Positions 34,288-42,710 of a DNA stretch of 64,000 bases are shown here, one piece after another. The number at the start of each line of letters is the position of its first letter. The stretch's first letter is position 1. Location of the stretch: the NCBI GenBank assembly GCA_002694465.1, contig NZMG01000006.1:1-64000 (forward strand), read 5' to 3'. Both the position numbers and the translations under genes were made by a program. Origin of the DNA: Flavobacteriaceae bacterium (GTDB lineage Bacteria > Bacteroidota > Bacteroidia > Flavobacteriales > Flavobacteriaceae). Under the pieces are notes generated by a model. That model was not told the DNA's origin and made no database searches. It was given only the letters and a program-made list of their open reading frames with translations.

Positions 34288-34330
34288 CCTCTCCTAAGTT
34301 AGGAGAGGTGCCCGAAGGGTGGAGTGGTCG
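34288..34330 (+). repeat. Palindromic repeat R4 with CCCGAAGGG tail
   Basis: CCTCTCCTAA-G-TTAGGAGAGG is a perfect 10-bp stem around a single base. It is followed by TGCCCGAAGGGTGGAGTGG, itself containing a CCC-GAA-GGG mini-hairpin. I know this style as a recurrent intergenic sequence in Flavobacteriaceae. It is a different type from R1-R3 and starts 7 bp past the pdhC stop. Confidence 0.65.
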
Positions 34331-34364
34331 AAAAATACTATTTATATAAAAAGCAATGAAATAG

Positions 34365-34400
34365 AATCCCGTTATTCTCAATTCTGAAAATAACGGGATT
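34365..34400 (+). terminator. Long-stem hairpin after pdhC
   Basis: AATCCCGTTATT pairs perfectly with AATAACGGGATT over 12 bp around a 12-nt loop. No strong T-run follows, so it may be a weak terminator or a transcript-stabilising hairpin. It ends 16 bp before the SDR start. Confidence 0.55.
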
Positions 34401-34416
34401 TGTGTATATTTAAGCT

Positions 34417-35100
34417 ATGATTAAAAACATCGTTATTACTGGAACAAGCCGTGGTATAGGCTACGAATTAGTGGCGCTTTTTACGAATGCTGGTCATAAT
34501 GTTTTGGCGCTTTCGAGAAATGAGGTGCCCATTTCAGGATTAAATATTTCCAATTGTCAATGTATGCCTTGTGATATTACCAATGATGACGACCTTAAAA
34601 AAGTATCATATTTTCTGAAAAATGATTGGAAACGTGTGGATGTGCTCATTAATAATTCGGGGTATTTAGTAAATAAACCTTTTGCAAAATTGAAACGAGA
34701 AGATTTTCAGGAAGCCTATGATGTTAATGTGTTTGGGGCTGTTGCGATGACTCAAACCGTACTCCCTTTTATGAAAAAGGACAGCCATGTGGTCAGTATT
34801 AGCAGTATGGGAGGAGTTCAAGGAAGTGTAAAATTCCCTGGGCTGGCTGCCTATAGTAGCAGTAAAGGGGCATTAATAACCCTAACCGAGGTTCTTGCCG
34901 AAGAATACAAAGAGACAGGTCCAGCTTTTAATGTGCTTGCCTTAGGCGCGGTACAAACCGAAATGCTTGAAGAAGCGTTCCCAGGGTATAAAGCACCGCT
35001 TACCGCTAAAGAAATGGGAAAGTACATTATGGATTTTGCTTTGGAGGGTAATCAATTTTATAACGGAAAGATCCTTCAGGTTTCAAAAACAATCCCTTAA
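34417..35100 (+). CDS. Short-chain dehydrogenase/reductase (SDR)
   Basis: An NAD(P)-dependent oxidoreductase of 227 aa with a Rossmann start ITGTSRGIGYEL (about 7-18), INNSGYLVNKP replacing the more common NNAG, the catalytic serine stretch VVSISSMGGVQG and the YxxxK motif AAYSSSKGAL. Substrate cannot be inferred. It starts a run of tightly packed genes (gaps of 2 to 10 bp) through the SprT-like and guanylyltransferase genes. Confidence 0.88.
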   Translation: MIKNIVITGTSRGIGYELVALFTNAGHNVLALSRNEVPISGLNISNCQCMPCDITNDDDLKKVSYFLKNDWKRVDVLINNSGYLVNKPFAKLKREDFQEAYDVNVFGAVAMTQTVLPFMKKDSHVVSISSMGGVQGSVKFPGLAAYSSSKGALITLTEVLAEEYKETGPAFNVLALGAVQTEMLEEAFPGYKAPLTAKEMGKYIMDFALEGNQFYNGKILQVSKTIP

Positions 35101-35102
35101 CT

Positions 35103-35486
35103 ATGAATCATATCAATGATGCAAATGTGCGTTCTATTCGAAGCTTTATTGGAGCAAAAAACTATAAGCTTTCAAAACAATTTTATACTGAATTGGGTTT
35201 TCATATAGAAGATATAGATTCAAAAATGTGCTTTGTAAGGATAAAAGAGGCATTGTCCTTCTATTTACAGGACTATTACGTAAGAGATTGGGTCAACAAT
35301 TCTATGCTTTTTTTGGAAGTTGAAAATTTGGATGAATTTTACGATTGGATTCTTAAAAAAGAACTGCCTTCAAAATATAAATATGTTCGAATAACGGAAA
35401 TAAAAAATGAAAGTTGGGGGAGAGAGTTTTTTATGCACGATCCTTCAGGAGTATTGTGGCATTTCGGGAATTTCAATTCACAATAA
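35103..35486 (+). CDS. Glyoxalase/VOC-superfamily protein
   Basis: A 127-aa single-domain protein. The first beta-alpha unit RSFIGAKNYKLSKQFYTELGFHIE and the last strand motif REFFMHDPSGVLWHFGNF match the vicinal-oxygen-chelate fold (glyoxalase or bleomycin-resistance-like). Metal-binding residues are not all evident, so activity is open. It lies 2 bp after the SDR gene. Confidence 0.8.
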   Translation: MNHINDANVRSIRSFIGAKNYKLSKQFYTELGFHIEDIDSKMCFVRIKEALSFYLQDYYVRDWVNNSMLFLEVENLDEFYDWILKKELPSKYKYVRITEIKNESWGREFFMHDPSGVLWHFGNFNSQ

Positions 35487-35496
35487 AAGATAGCTA

Positions 35497-36093
35497 GTGC
35501 AAGAAACACTTTCAAAATATATTCCTGAAGCAGCAATCCCCTCAGTTTTTGAAATGATAAAAGCTCATGGAGTGCATTTAAAAATTGTAAATGAACGTGT
35601 GACGAGACATGGAGATTATCGGAAAATGCCAGACGGTACCCATCAAATTACGGTAAATGCCAATCTAAACAAGTACAAGTTTTTAATTACCCTAGTCCAT
35701 GAAATAGCCCATCTTATGGCTTTTACCAAATACGGAAGGTTTATTAAGCCTCATGGAAAGGAATGGAAACTTTCCTTTCAGCAATTGATGCTGCCATTCA
35801 TTCGTCCCGAAATTTTTCCTAGTACCTTATTGCCCTTAATTGCACTTCATTTTAAAAATCCGAAGGCTAGCAGTGATACCGACGCTAGACTTTCTCTAGC
35901 ATTAAAGCAGTTTGACCCTGACAATGATAAAAACTATATCTTTGAAATACCCTACGGTGGGACATTTAGGTTATATAATGGAAAAATTTTTAAACGAGGT
36001 AATAAAAGAGTGAAACGATTCGAATGTCTCGAGGTTGCAACAGGAAGATTATATCTTTTTAACCCTAATGCCGAGGTAGAATATTTAAAATAA
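35497..36093 (+). CDS. SprT-like zinc metalloprotease-domain protein
   Basis: A 198-aa protein with the HExxH zinc motif LVHEIAHLMAF (H68, E69, H72), preceded by the strand TVNANLNKYKFLITL as in SprT-like domains. The C-terminal part contains a short strand-rich tail (FEIPYGGTFRLYNGKIFKRG). The initiator is GTG at 35497. The family includes proteins linked to DNA-protein crosslink repair, but the bacterial form is poorly characterised. The manC-like gene begins directly after its stop. Confidence 0.8.
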   Translation: MQETLSKYIPEAAIPSVFEMIKAHGVHLKIVNERVTRHGDYRKMPDGTHQITVNANLNKYKFLITLVHEIAHLMAFTKYGRFIKPHGKEWKLSFQQLMLPFIRPEIFPSTLLPLIALHFKNPKASSDTDARLSLALKQFDPDNDKNYIFEIPYGGTFRLYNGKIFKRGNKRVKRFECLEVATGRLYLFNPNAEVEYLK

Positions 36094-37173
36094 ATGAAGA
36101 ACAATTATTACGCAGTAATTATGGCAGGGGGTATAGGCTCCCGTTTTTGGCCTGTGAGCACCACACAGTTCCCTAAACAATTTCACGATATGTTAGGGAC
36201 TGGGCAAAGTTTGCTTCAAAAAACGTTTAGTAGGCTACAAAAGATAGTGCCTTCAGAAAATATTCAGGTTTTAACAAATGAACGGTATTTGGACTTATGT
36301 TTGGAACAATTGCCACAAATTGCAAAGGAGCAAGTGGTTTTAGAACCAGCCATGCGTAATACGGCTCCTTGTATTTTACTTTCGGCTTTAAAAATTTATA
36401 AAGAAAACCCTGAAGCACTCATGCTCGTGGCACCAAGTGACCACTGGATTGAAGATGAAGGGGCTTTTAAAAATGATGTGGAATTGTGCTTTAAGGCCTG
36501 TGCTGAAAAAGACCTATTAATGACATTGGGGATTCAACCCACATTTCCAAACACAGGATATGGTTATATTGAAAGCGATAAAGAAACAAAGGAGGTGATA
36601 AAACCTGTGAAACAATTCCGTGAAAAACCAGATTATGAAACTGCAAGACATTTTATTGCTGAAGGAAATTTTCTTTGGAATGCAGGTATTTTCTTATGGA
36701 GTGTAAAAAGTATAGTTAAGGCATTTCAGGAACATTTGCCTGCAATGTATGCACTTTTTGCAGATGGTATAGGGAGGTTGAATACAACTTCAGAGAAAGA
36801 TTTCATTGATAAAAATTATTCAAATGCTGATAATATTTCCATTGATTATGGAATTATGGAAAAGGCAAATAACGTCTTTGTGAAAAAAGCGAGTTTCGAT
36901 TGGAATGATTTAGGCACTTGGGGAGCTTTGCATGATAAATTAAAGAAAGACCCAAAAAATAATGCCACGGTAGGAGTGAAAACGTATCTTTCTAATGCCA
37001 ATGACAATATGATATTTTCTACTTCAGAAAAACTAGTAGTGATTGAAGGATTGTCAGATTTTATAGTAGTAGACAAAGAGAATGTGCTCTTAATTTATCC
37101 CAAAAAGGAGGAGCAAAATATTAAGAATTTATTAACGAAAATATCGCATACATTTGGCGAAAAATTTACCTAA
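36094..37173 (+). CDS. manC: Mannose-1-phosphate guanylyltransferase
   Basis: Makes GDP-mannose from mannose-1-phosphate and GTP for glycan synthesis. The 359-aa protein has the nucleotidyltransferase signature MAGGIGSRFWPVS (about 9-21) with FPKQFHDMLG, LEPAMRNTAPCI, VAPSDHWI, FREKPDYETA, FLWNAGIFLW and FDWNDLGTW. It lacks the phosphomannose isomerase half found in bifunctional enzymes. The start codon directly follows the SprT-like stop. Confidence 0.92.
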   Translation: MKNNYYAVIMAGGIGSRFWPVSTTQFPKQFHDMLGTGQSLLQKTFSRLQKIVPSENIQVLTNERYLDLCLEQLPQIAKEQVVLEPAMRNTAPCILLSALKIYKENPEALMLVAPSDHWIEDEGAFKNDVELCFKACAEKDLLMTLGIQPTFPNTGYGYIESDKETKEVIKPVKQFREKPDYETARHFIAEGNFLWNAGIFLWSVKSIVKAFQEHLPAMYALFADGIGRLNTTSEKDFIDKNYSNADNISIDYGIMEKANNVFVKKASFDWNDLGTWGALHDKLKKDPKNNATVGVKTYLSNANDNMIFSTSEKLVVIEGLSDFIVVDKENVLLIYPKKEEQNIKNLLTKISHTFGEKFT

Positions 37174-38625
37174 ATGGAAAATACACAGAATAACGAGAAA
37201 GAGATAGAAAATAGTAAGAAAGCCATACAGCAGGAAGCAAAAGGTTTACTAAGTAGGTTAAAAAAGTTTCTTTTGGATTTACTTGATTTTCGAGGTGATA
37301 CGGATAGAGAAAGTACTATTGAAGCTATTATAAAGGATATCCCTTTTAAAGGAGCCACAGCTTGGATTCTTATCTGTTCTATTTTTGTGGCTTCTGTCGG
37401 ATTAAATGCTAACTCTACGGCTGTAGTTATTGGAGCGATGCTTATTTCTCCTCTAATGGGCCCCATATTAGGTATTGGGCTTTCAATTGCAATCAACGAT
37501 ATAGATACCCTTAAAAAATCACTTATCAATTTCGGGGTTATGATTGTATTAAGTGTTTTTACAGCATTTTTGTTTTTTTGGACGTTTCCACTTCGTGAAG
37601 AATCTTCAGAGTTATTAGCGCGTACACAGCCGGATATACGTGATGTGCTTATTGCTTTTTTTGGTGGTTTGGCATTGATTATTGCTAGAACAAAAAAAGG
37701 GACTATTGCCAGTGTCATTTTTGGAGTTGCCATAGCAACAGCACTTATGCCACCATTATGTACAGTTGGGTACGGTTTAGCAGAGGCTGCTATAGGAAAT
37801 TCTAGAGGTTTTGGCTTTGCTGGAGGTGCATTTTATTTATTTATTATCAATACTATATTTATAGCTTTGGCTACTTTTATTACCTTAAAAGTATTGAGAT
37901 TTCCAATGCTAAAGTACGCCAATTCCATGCGAAGAAAACGTATTGCAAGATTTGCTTCGGTAGTTGCTTTAATTGTAATGATTTTCCCAGCTTGGACTTT
38001 TTACCAAGTCCTAAAGGAAACTAGTTTTAAGAATGATGCAAGTAAATTTATTGAAAATGAATTAAGCGCGCTACCAAATGCTTCCTACATAAAAAAGTAT
38101 GCAACGTATCATTATAATCCAGATGACAAATCTACTATAGAGATTACATCCTTTGGGAATCAACAGATAGAGTCCACTACCATGGATGTGTTACGAAGTA
38201 GAATGAAAGATTATTCGGCTTTAAACAATACAGATTTGCTGCTCAATCAAGATGCGGGTGAAAATGATCTTGAAAATGAAATGCGTTATTTGGCCGAACT
38301 TCGCTCGCGTGACTCCATAGATATTACATCAAAAACGAAAAAAATTGAATTTTTAGAAAAAGAAGTGGCAAAATTAAGCAAGCTTGAAAAGGAGCAAATA
38401 CCGTTTAAAAATATTTGTGACGAAGCAAAAATTAATTATGATAATTTGAAAGCCTTAAGTTACTCCTCAACATTGTATTCAAATTTTGAAAAGATAGATA
38501 CTTTGAGAACTTTTCAAGCCGAATGGAAAGAATCGGCTAATAAAGCAACAATAGAAAATGAGAAAAAGAAGCTTTATAACTGGTTAAAATACAAGCTTAG
38601 TTTAGATACTTTGGTAGTAAAATAA
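37174..38625 (+). CDS. DUF389 membrane protein with C-terminal coiled coil
   Basis: A 483-aa inner-membrane protein. After a charged helical start come about six membrane segments with the DUF389 hallmarks SVGLNANSTAVVIGAMLISPLMGP-type sequence (about 70-95), GGLALIIARTKKGTIASVIFGVAIATALMPPLC, and a last helix pair ending near residue 285. The remaining 200 residues are charged and partly coiled-coil (LRSRDSIDITSKTKKIEFLEKEVAKL). Function of the family is unknown. It is coupled directly to manC and converges with mlaF, leaving one base between the stops. Confidence 0.88.
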   Translation: MENTQNNEKEIENSKKAIQQEAKGLLSRLKKFLLDLLDFRGDTDRESTIEAIIKDIPFKGATAWILICSIFVASVGLNANSTAVVIGAMLISPLMGPILGIGLSIAINDIDTLKKSLINFGVMIVLSVFTAFLFFWTFPLREESSELLARTQPDIRDVLIAFFGGLALIIARTKKGTIASVIFGVAIATALMPPLCTVGYGLAEAAIGNSRGFGFAGGAFYLFIINTIFIALATFITLKVLRFPMLKYANSMRRKRIARFASVVALIVMIFPAWTFYQVLKETSFKNDASKFIENELSALPNASYIKKYATYHYNPDDKSTIEITSFGNQQIESTTMDVLRSRMKDYSALNNTDLLLNQDAGENDLENEMRYLAELRSRDSIDITSKTKKIEFLEKEVAKLSKLEKEQIPFKNICDEAKINYDNLKALSYSSTLYSNFEKIDTLRTFQAEWKESANKATIENEKKKLYNWLKYKLSLDTLVVK

Positions 38626-38626
38626 C

Positions 38627-39391
38627 CTAGCCTTCTAAATTCTGAATATCTCTTATTTTTTTGAATAAATCAGACGAGTATACAAAATCGGTAACATCTT
38701 TGTTATCGGTTTTGAATATTTGGCTATTATCTCCTTGCCATGCTAGGGTTCCTTTTTGAAGAAAAATTATTTTTTCCCCTATCTCCATCACACTATTCAT
38801 ATCATGGGTATTTACCACGGTAGTAATGTCGTATTCTTTAGTTATTTCCTGAATTAAATTATCGATAAGGATTGCTGTTTTAGGATCTAGGCCAGAGTTA
38901 GGTTCGTCACAAAAAAGAAATCTAGGGTAGTTTACTATGGCACGAGCAATAGCAACCCTTTTTTGCATTCCTCCAGAAATTTCTGAAGGAAATTTTTTAT
39001 TAGCATTAACTAAGTTCACTCTATCCAGAACCTCATTAACTCGATGAAGCATTTCATCCTTTTTCTTTTTTGTAAACATACGCAACGGAAACATGACATT
39101 TTCCTCCACTGTCATGGAATCAAACAATGCACCTCCTTGAAAAACCATTCCCATATGTTCTCTCAATTCTTTCTTTTCATCGTCATCCATATCATTTATA
39201 GCCTTTTCGCCATAATAAATTTCTCCTTTTTCAGCGTCAAAAAGCCCTAACAAGCATTTTAAAAAGACCGTTTTACCACTTCCGCTTTGACCAATAATTA
39301 AATTGGTTTTCCCTTTTTCAAAAGTGGTGGTAATTCCTTTTAAAATTTCTTCATCTCCAAAACTTTTATGTAAATTTTCTACTCGAATCAT
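38627..39391 (-). CDS. MlaF-type ABC transporter ATP-binding protein
   Basis: The ATPase of an envelope lipid transporter of the Mla/Mce type. The 255-aa protein has Walker A GQSGSGKT (34-41), the ABC signature ISGGMQKR, Walker B FLFCDEPNSGLD and the H-loop NTHDM. I start at ATG 39391, which overlaps the permease stop by one base (TAATG); a longer frame to 39451 would run back into the permease gene and has no homology. The periplasmic MlaD/Mce-domain gene is not adjacent. Confidence 0.9.
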   Translation of the reverse strand: MIRVENLHKSFGDEEILKGITTTFEKGKTNLIIGQSGSGKTVFLKCLLGLFDAEKGEIYYGEKAINDMDDDEKKELREHMGMVFQGGALFDSMTVEENVMFPLRMFTKKKKDEMLHRVNEVLDRVNLVNANKKFPSEISGGMQKRVAIARAIVNYPRFLFCDEPNSGLDPKTAILIDNLIQEITKEYDITTVVNTHDMNSVMEIGEKIIFLQKGTLAWQGDNSQIFKTDNKDVTDFVYSSDLFKKIRDIQNLEG

Positions 39392-40128
39392 TAGCTTAGA
39401 AGTAAAGAAGTTATTATATAATTGGTTAGGATAATAAGGACACTTGTCCACACAAACGAATTAGTACTGGCCTTTCCTACTTCAAGGGCGCCACCTTTCA
39501 TAAAAAACCCCTGCCATGAAGGCACTGTAGCTAAAATAAAGGCAAAGGCAAAAGTTTTTATAAATGCATAGACAATGTGAAAGGAGATAAAATCTTCCTG
39601 TAATCCGCGTATAAATGCATCAGAGGTGCTAAAACCCCCATAGACACCTGCAACCCAACCTCCTAGAATTCCTAAAAACATAGAAATGGCGATGACGAAT
39701 GGATATAATAATAAGGCAATAATTTTTGGAAAAACTAAATAGTTCAATGGATTTATTCCCATTACTTCTAGCGCATCAATTTGCTCTGTCACGCGCATAG
39801 ACCCTATGCTAGAAGTTATAAAAGACCCCATTTTTCCTGCCATAATTATAGACATAAATGTTGGCGCAAATTCTAAAATAATGGACTGTCTAGTGGCAAA
39901 TCCAACCAAGTAATCAGGAATAAGTGGGTTGCTAATATTTAATGCCGTTTGTATGGCAACAACACCACCTACAAAGAAAGAGATAAAAATAACGATGCCT
40001 AAAGAGTCAATAACTAGCTCGTCTATTTCTTTTAAAATAAGCTCTTTAAGAACAGAACCCTTTGTTGGGCGACTAAATACCTGCTTTAGCATTATAAAAT
40101 AAGAACCAATATCGGCAAGGTATTTCAT
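39391..40128 (-). CDS. MlaE-type ABC transporter permease
   Basis: A 245-aa membrane protein of the MlaE/YrbE family. Around five hydrophobic helices are seen with the family segment FAPTFMSIIMAGKMGSFITSSIGSMRVTEQIDALEVMGINPLNYL (family core at about 90-135) and a final EVGKASTNSFVWTSVLIILTNYIIT. It pairs with the ATPase gene that overlaps its stop. The pair probably moves phospholipids between the two membranes. Confidence 0.92.
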   Translation of the reverse strand: MKYLADIGSYFIMLKQVFSRPTKGSVLKELILKEIDELVIDSLGIVIFISFFVGGVVAIQTALNISNPLIPDYLVGFATRQSIILEFAPTFMSIIMAGKMGSFITSSIGSMRVTEQIDALEVMGINPLNYLVFPKIIALLLYPFVIAISMFLGILGGWVAGVYGGFSTSDAFIRGLQEDFISFHIVYAFIKTFAFAFILATVPSWQGFFMKGGALEVGKASTNSFVWTSVLIILTNYIITSLLLS

Positions 40129-40210
40129 GTAATCTTTTTGTTTGTTTTTAAGCTGAACAACGAATAGCTAAAGTAAAAAAATTAGCGCACTGTTTGGAAA
40201 GAACGTCGCC

Positions 40211-41290
40211 TTATTCTGAAAGTAACGCCATAATTTTATGAAAAATCTCGGTATTTTCATAAATACCACCAAAATTTTCGGCACCTGGACCAAAAGCAAA
40301 AACAGGAACCATCGTTGCAGAATGATTTTTGGTGGAAAAAGTAGGTACAATGGTATTGTAGTCCCCATCTTTCGCCGCGAGTGTAAATCCTCCCGTTTCG
40401 TGATCTCCAGTAACAACAACCAAGGTTTCGCCATCAGCCTCGGAAAAATCCAATATGTCTCCTAAGGTATTATCTAAATCAATCAACTCGGCTATTAAAT
40501 AGTCTGCATCATTATCATGCCCTCCCCAATCTACTTGAGAGCCTTCAACCATTAAGAAAAAACCATTGGTATTGGTTAATCTTTTTAGTGCCAATTTTGA
40601 CGCTTCTTGTAGAAAATTTCCACGCCCTTCCAACATGGTTGGCATGCTTGTTGGAGCAAGTAAAAACCCAAGTTTTTCTGCACTTTCAAAATCCCTTAAT
40701 GACTCTGTTTCGATGATGAATCCATTTTCTTCAAATGTTTTGAGCAGATTTTTTCCGTCTTTTCTCATATTAAAATATTTAAGTCCGGCTCCTGCAAAAA
40801 AATCGACATCAGAAGTGGGTAAAAAATTGGCAATTTCTTCGTGTTTATTTCTATCATCCACATGGGCATAAAAACAAGCAGGAGTAGCGTGCGTAATGGT
40901 TGAGGTTACCACAATTCCCGTTTGCCATCCTTTTTTTGAGACAATTTCTATAAGGGTAGGAATAGGAATAGAATCTGGTGTTACGCCTATAGCACCGTTA
41001 TAGGTTTTTTTACCTGAAGCAAAAGCAGTGGCAGATGCAGCGGAGTCGGTTACTAAATCACTAGATGCAGATGTTTTAATAAGGCCAATGACGGGAAATC
41101 GATCATAATTGGAGGGACCATCTTTAAAATATTGAGCTGCCGAAACTTGACTTAAACCCGTACCATCACCTTCCACAAAAATGATGTTTTTCACTTTTTT
41201 GGACTGATTCGGCGTTTGAGCGATTAAGTCAATAGAAATGGAAGTAAATAACAAGCAAAGAATAACTAAATAGTGGGGTTTCATTTTCAT
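40211..41290 (-). CDS. Alkaline phosphatase (PhoA superfamily)
   Basis: An exported phosphomonoesterase of 359 aa. Signal peptide at 1-25 (ending in IDLIAQ). Catalytic-site motifs: IIFVEGDGTGLS (metal D42), TDSAASATAFASG with nucleophile S83, the histidine/aspartate pairs in HATPACFYAHVDDRNKHEEIA, VEGSQVDWGGHDND and VVTGDHETGG. It is shorter than E. coli PhoA (about 450 aa) and has GDGTG where GDGMG is usual. The open frame extends 11 codons upstream, but ATG 41290 starts the signal peptide. It follows the GT2 gene by 56 bp. Confidence 0.88.
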   Translation of the reverse strand: MKMKPHYLVILCLLFTSISIDLIAQTPNQSKKVKNIIFVEGDGTGLSQVSAAQYFKDGPSNYDRFPVIGLIKTSASSDLVTDSAASATAFASGKKTYNGAIGVTPDSIPIPTLIEIVSKKGWQTGIVVTSTITHATPACFYAHVDDRNKHEEIANFLPTSDVDFFAGAGLKYFNMRKDGKNLLKTFEENGFIIETESLRDFESAEKLGFLLAPTSMPTMLEGRGNFLQEASKLALKRLTNTNGFFLMVEGSQVDWGGHDNDADYLIAELIDLDNTLGDILDFSEADGETLVVVTGDHETGGFTLAAKDGDYNTIVPTFSTKNHSATMVPVFAFGPGAENFGGIYENTEIFHKIMALLSE

Positions 41291-41330
41291 AAATAGGTTT
41301 GAAATGCAAAAATAAGCATTCACAATTTTT

Positions 41331-41358
41331 AAAAAGAAAGAAGTTATTAAAATAACTT
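41331..41358 (-). terminator. Possible terminator at the end of the GT2 gene
   Basis: AAGTTATT-TT-AATAACTT (41341-41358) is an 8-bp perfect stem that includes the GT2 stop codon, followed on the minus strand by a T/C-rich stretch. It is AT-rich and so weak. Confidence 0.4.
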
Positions 41359-42186
41359 TTTCTTAATATTTCTCCACCGTAACTTTCTAATGAATTTTCC
41401 TTCTTCTTTCGTAACAATGAATTCATTTTTTGCTTTTATGAAGCCTGTTATTGTATTAAAAAAGAAAGTTAAACTTCGTTTTTTAACAGCCAGTTTTGCA
41501 GTGGCTATTAGGGCAAGAAGGAAGCCATATCGCATTTTTTTAAAAGCCTCTCCTTGTTTGTATTTTGAAGCTTTAGAGTAGGTTGCACCTGTAGGCTTTA
41601 AATGTTTTACGTGTAGGGATTCATCGGTTTTAATTTCCCAACCGTGATATTGGGCTAAAAGTTCATCCACAGTATCCCAGCCCATGGATTCTTTAAGACC
41701 ACCCATGTCTTGGAAGCATTGTTTTCGATAGGCCTTTAAAGCTCCACGGATATGGTCTTTATTTGTTAAATTTTCTAAAACCCATTCCCCATCTTTTTCG
41801 ATGTAACAAAATCCACCAGCCAATCCACATGAAGTATTGTTTTGAAAAATTTCAGAAATTCTTTCGAGGTAGTTATTTGGGAAAATGAGGTCTGCATCAA
41901 ACTTACAAAGGATATCATAATTTTCATCAATTAAATCAAGACCTTTGTAAAAGGCTTTAACGACTTTTGAACCTGGTTGATGTTTTTCTTCAGAAGAAAT
42001 TGTAATTGAAGTAATGAAAGGAAATTTTGCAGAAAAGCTGTCAATTATAAGCTGTGTTCCATCGGTGGAATGATCATTAACAACAACAATTTGTTTTGGT
42101 AATAATGTTTGAGTAGTAAGGGATTGAAGGGTTTGGGCCAAAAAGGCTTCCTCATTATGTGCGGGTATAATAATGTAAAAATTCAT
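41347..42186 (-). CDS. Glycosyltransferase family 2 protein
   Basis: A 279-aa GT-A enzyme. The start IIIPAHNEEAFLAQTLQSL, VVVNDHSTDGTQ and the metal-binding DxD-type KFDADLIFP are all present, and there is an ED-type acceptor region around GGLKESMGWDTVDELLA. A moderately hydrophobic helix pair near the C-terminus (RYGFLLALIATAKLA) may sit on the membrane. It overlaps the methyltransferase gene by one base. The sugar and acceptor are unknown. Confidence 0.9.
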   Translation of the reverse strand: MNFYIIIPAHNEEAFLAQTLQSLTTQTLLPKQIVVVNDHSTDGTQLIIDSFSAKFPFITSITISSEEKHQPGSKVVKAFYKGLDLIDENYDILCKFDADLIFPNNYLERISEIFQNNTSCGLAGGFCYIEKDGEWVLENLTNKDHIRGALKAYRKQCFQDMGGLKESMGWDTVDELLAQYHGWEIKTDESLHVKHLKPTGATYSKASKYKQGEAFKKMRYGFLLALIATAKLAVKKRSLTFFFNTITGFIKAKNEFIVTKEEGKFIRKLRWRNIKKKLF

Positions 42187-42707
42187 TATTTTCTCTCTGC
42201 ATAAACTAAATAATAGCGTGGGGTAAACCTTCTTAAAATGGGGCGTATGCCTACTTTTTTCACAGGATTGGTAAATTTTTCACGTTTTTTAATTTTCCAA
42301 CCCGCTTTTTCAAGTAACCAATCAAATTGCCAATCTTCAAACTCATGGTAATGTCTGTCTCGCTCGTCGGTTTTACTTCGATAGGCAGAAGCAAACCATA
42401 GCTTTAGCGGTACAGAAGCTACTAACTTTTTTGCTTTTATATCCTGAATTACATTAAAGGGAGAAACCAGATGTTCAAAAATTTCAAAGGCTGTTACTAC
42501 ATCATATTCTGATGTTTTTACGGCTTCGGTTTGTATGTCCAAATCCTCACCTCTGGTATTGGTAACTTGAAATCCTTCCTTTTTTAAAATTTCAGAAAAA
42601 GGATTTTCTACTCCCAAATCCAAAATTTTAGCTTCGGTTGAGATGCAGTTTTTTAAAAATTTTAAGGTGTGTTTGTAACGCTTCTTGGGATACTTTCCTT
42701 CGTACAT
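42186..42707 (-). CDS. SAM-dependent methyltransferase (class I)
   Basis: A short, 173-aa Rossmann methyltransferase. The SAM-binding strand is ILDLGVENPFSEILKK (less glycine-rich than usual, ending GVENP instead of GxGxG), then TRGEDLDIQ and YDVVTAFEIFEHLVSPFNVIQDI, which matches motif II of type-11/12 methyltransferases. The C-terminus is basic (RRFTPRYYLVYAERK). It sits between the ketosynthase and the GT2 gene with 3-bp and 1-bp junctions, so the three probably work on one product. Confidence 0.82.
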   Translation of the reverse strand: MYEGKYPKKRYKHTLKFLKNCISTEAKILDLGVENPFSEILKKEGFQVTNTRGEDLDIQTEAVKTSEYDVVTAFEIFEHLVSPFNVIQDIKAKKLVASVPLKLWFASAYRSKTDERDRHYHEFEDWQFDWLLEKAGWKIKKREKFTNPVKKVGIRPILRRFTPRYYLVYAERK

Positions 42708-42710
42708 ATT

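Noticed and set aside
37170..37733. Minus-strand frame of 187 codons within the DUF389 gene
   Set aside because: It lies opposite the conserved membrane domain of DUF389, which has clear homology. The antisense frame has none.
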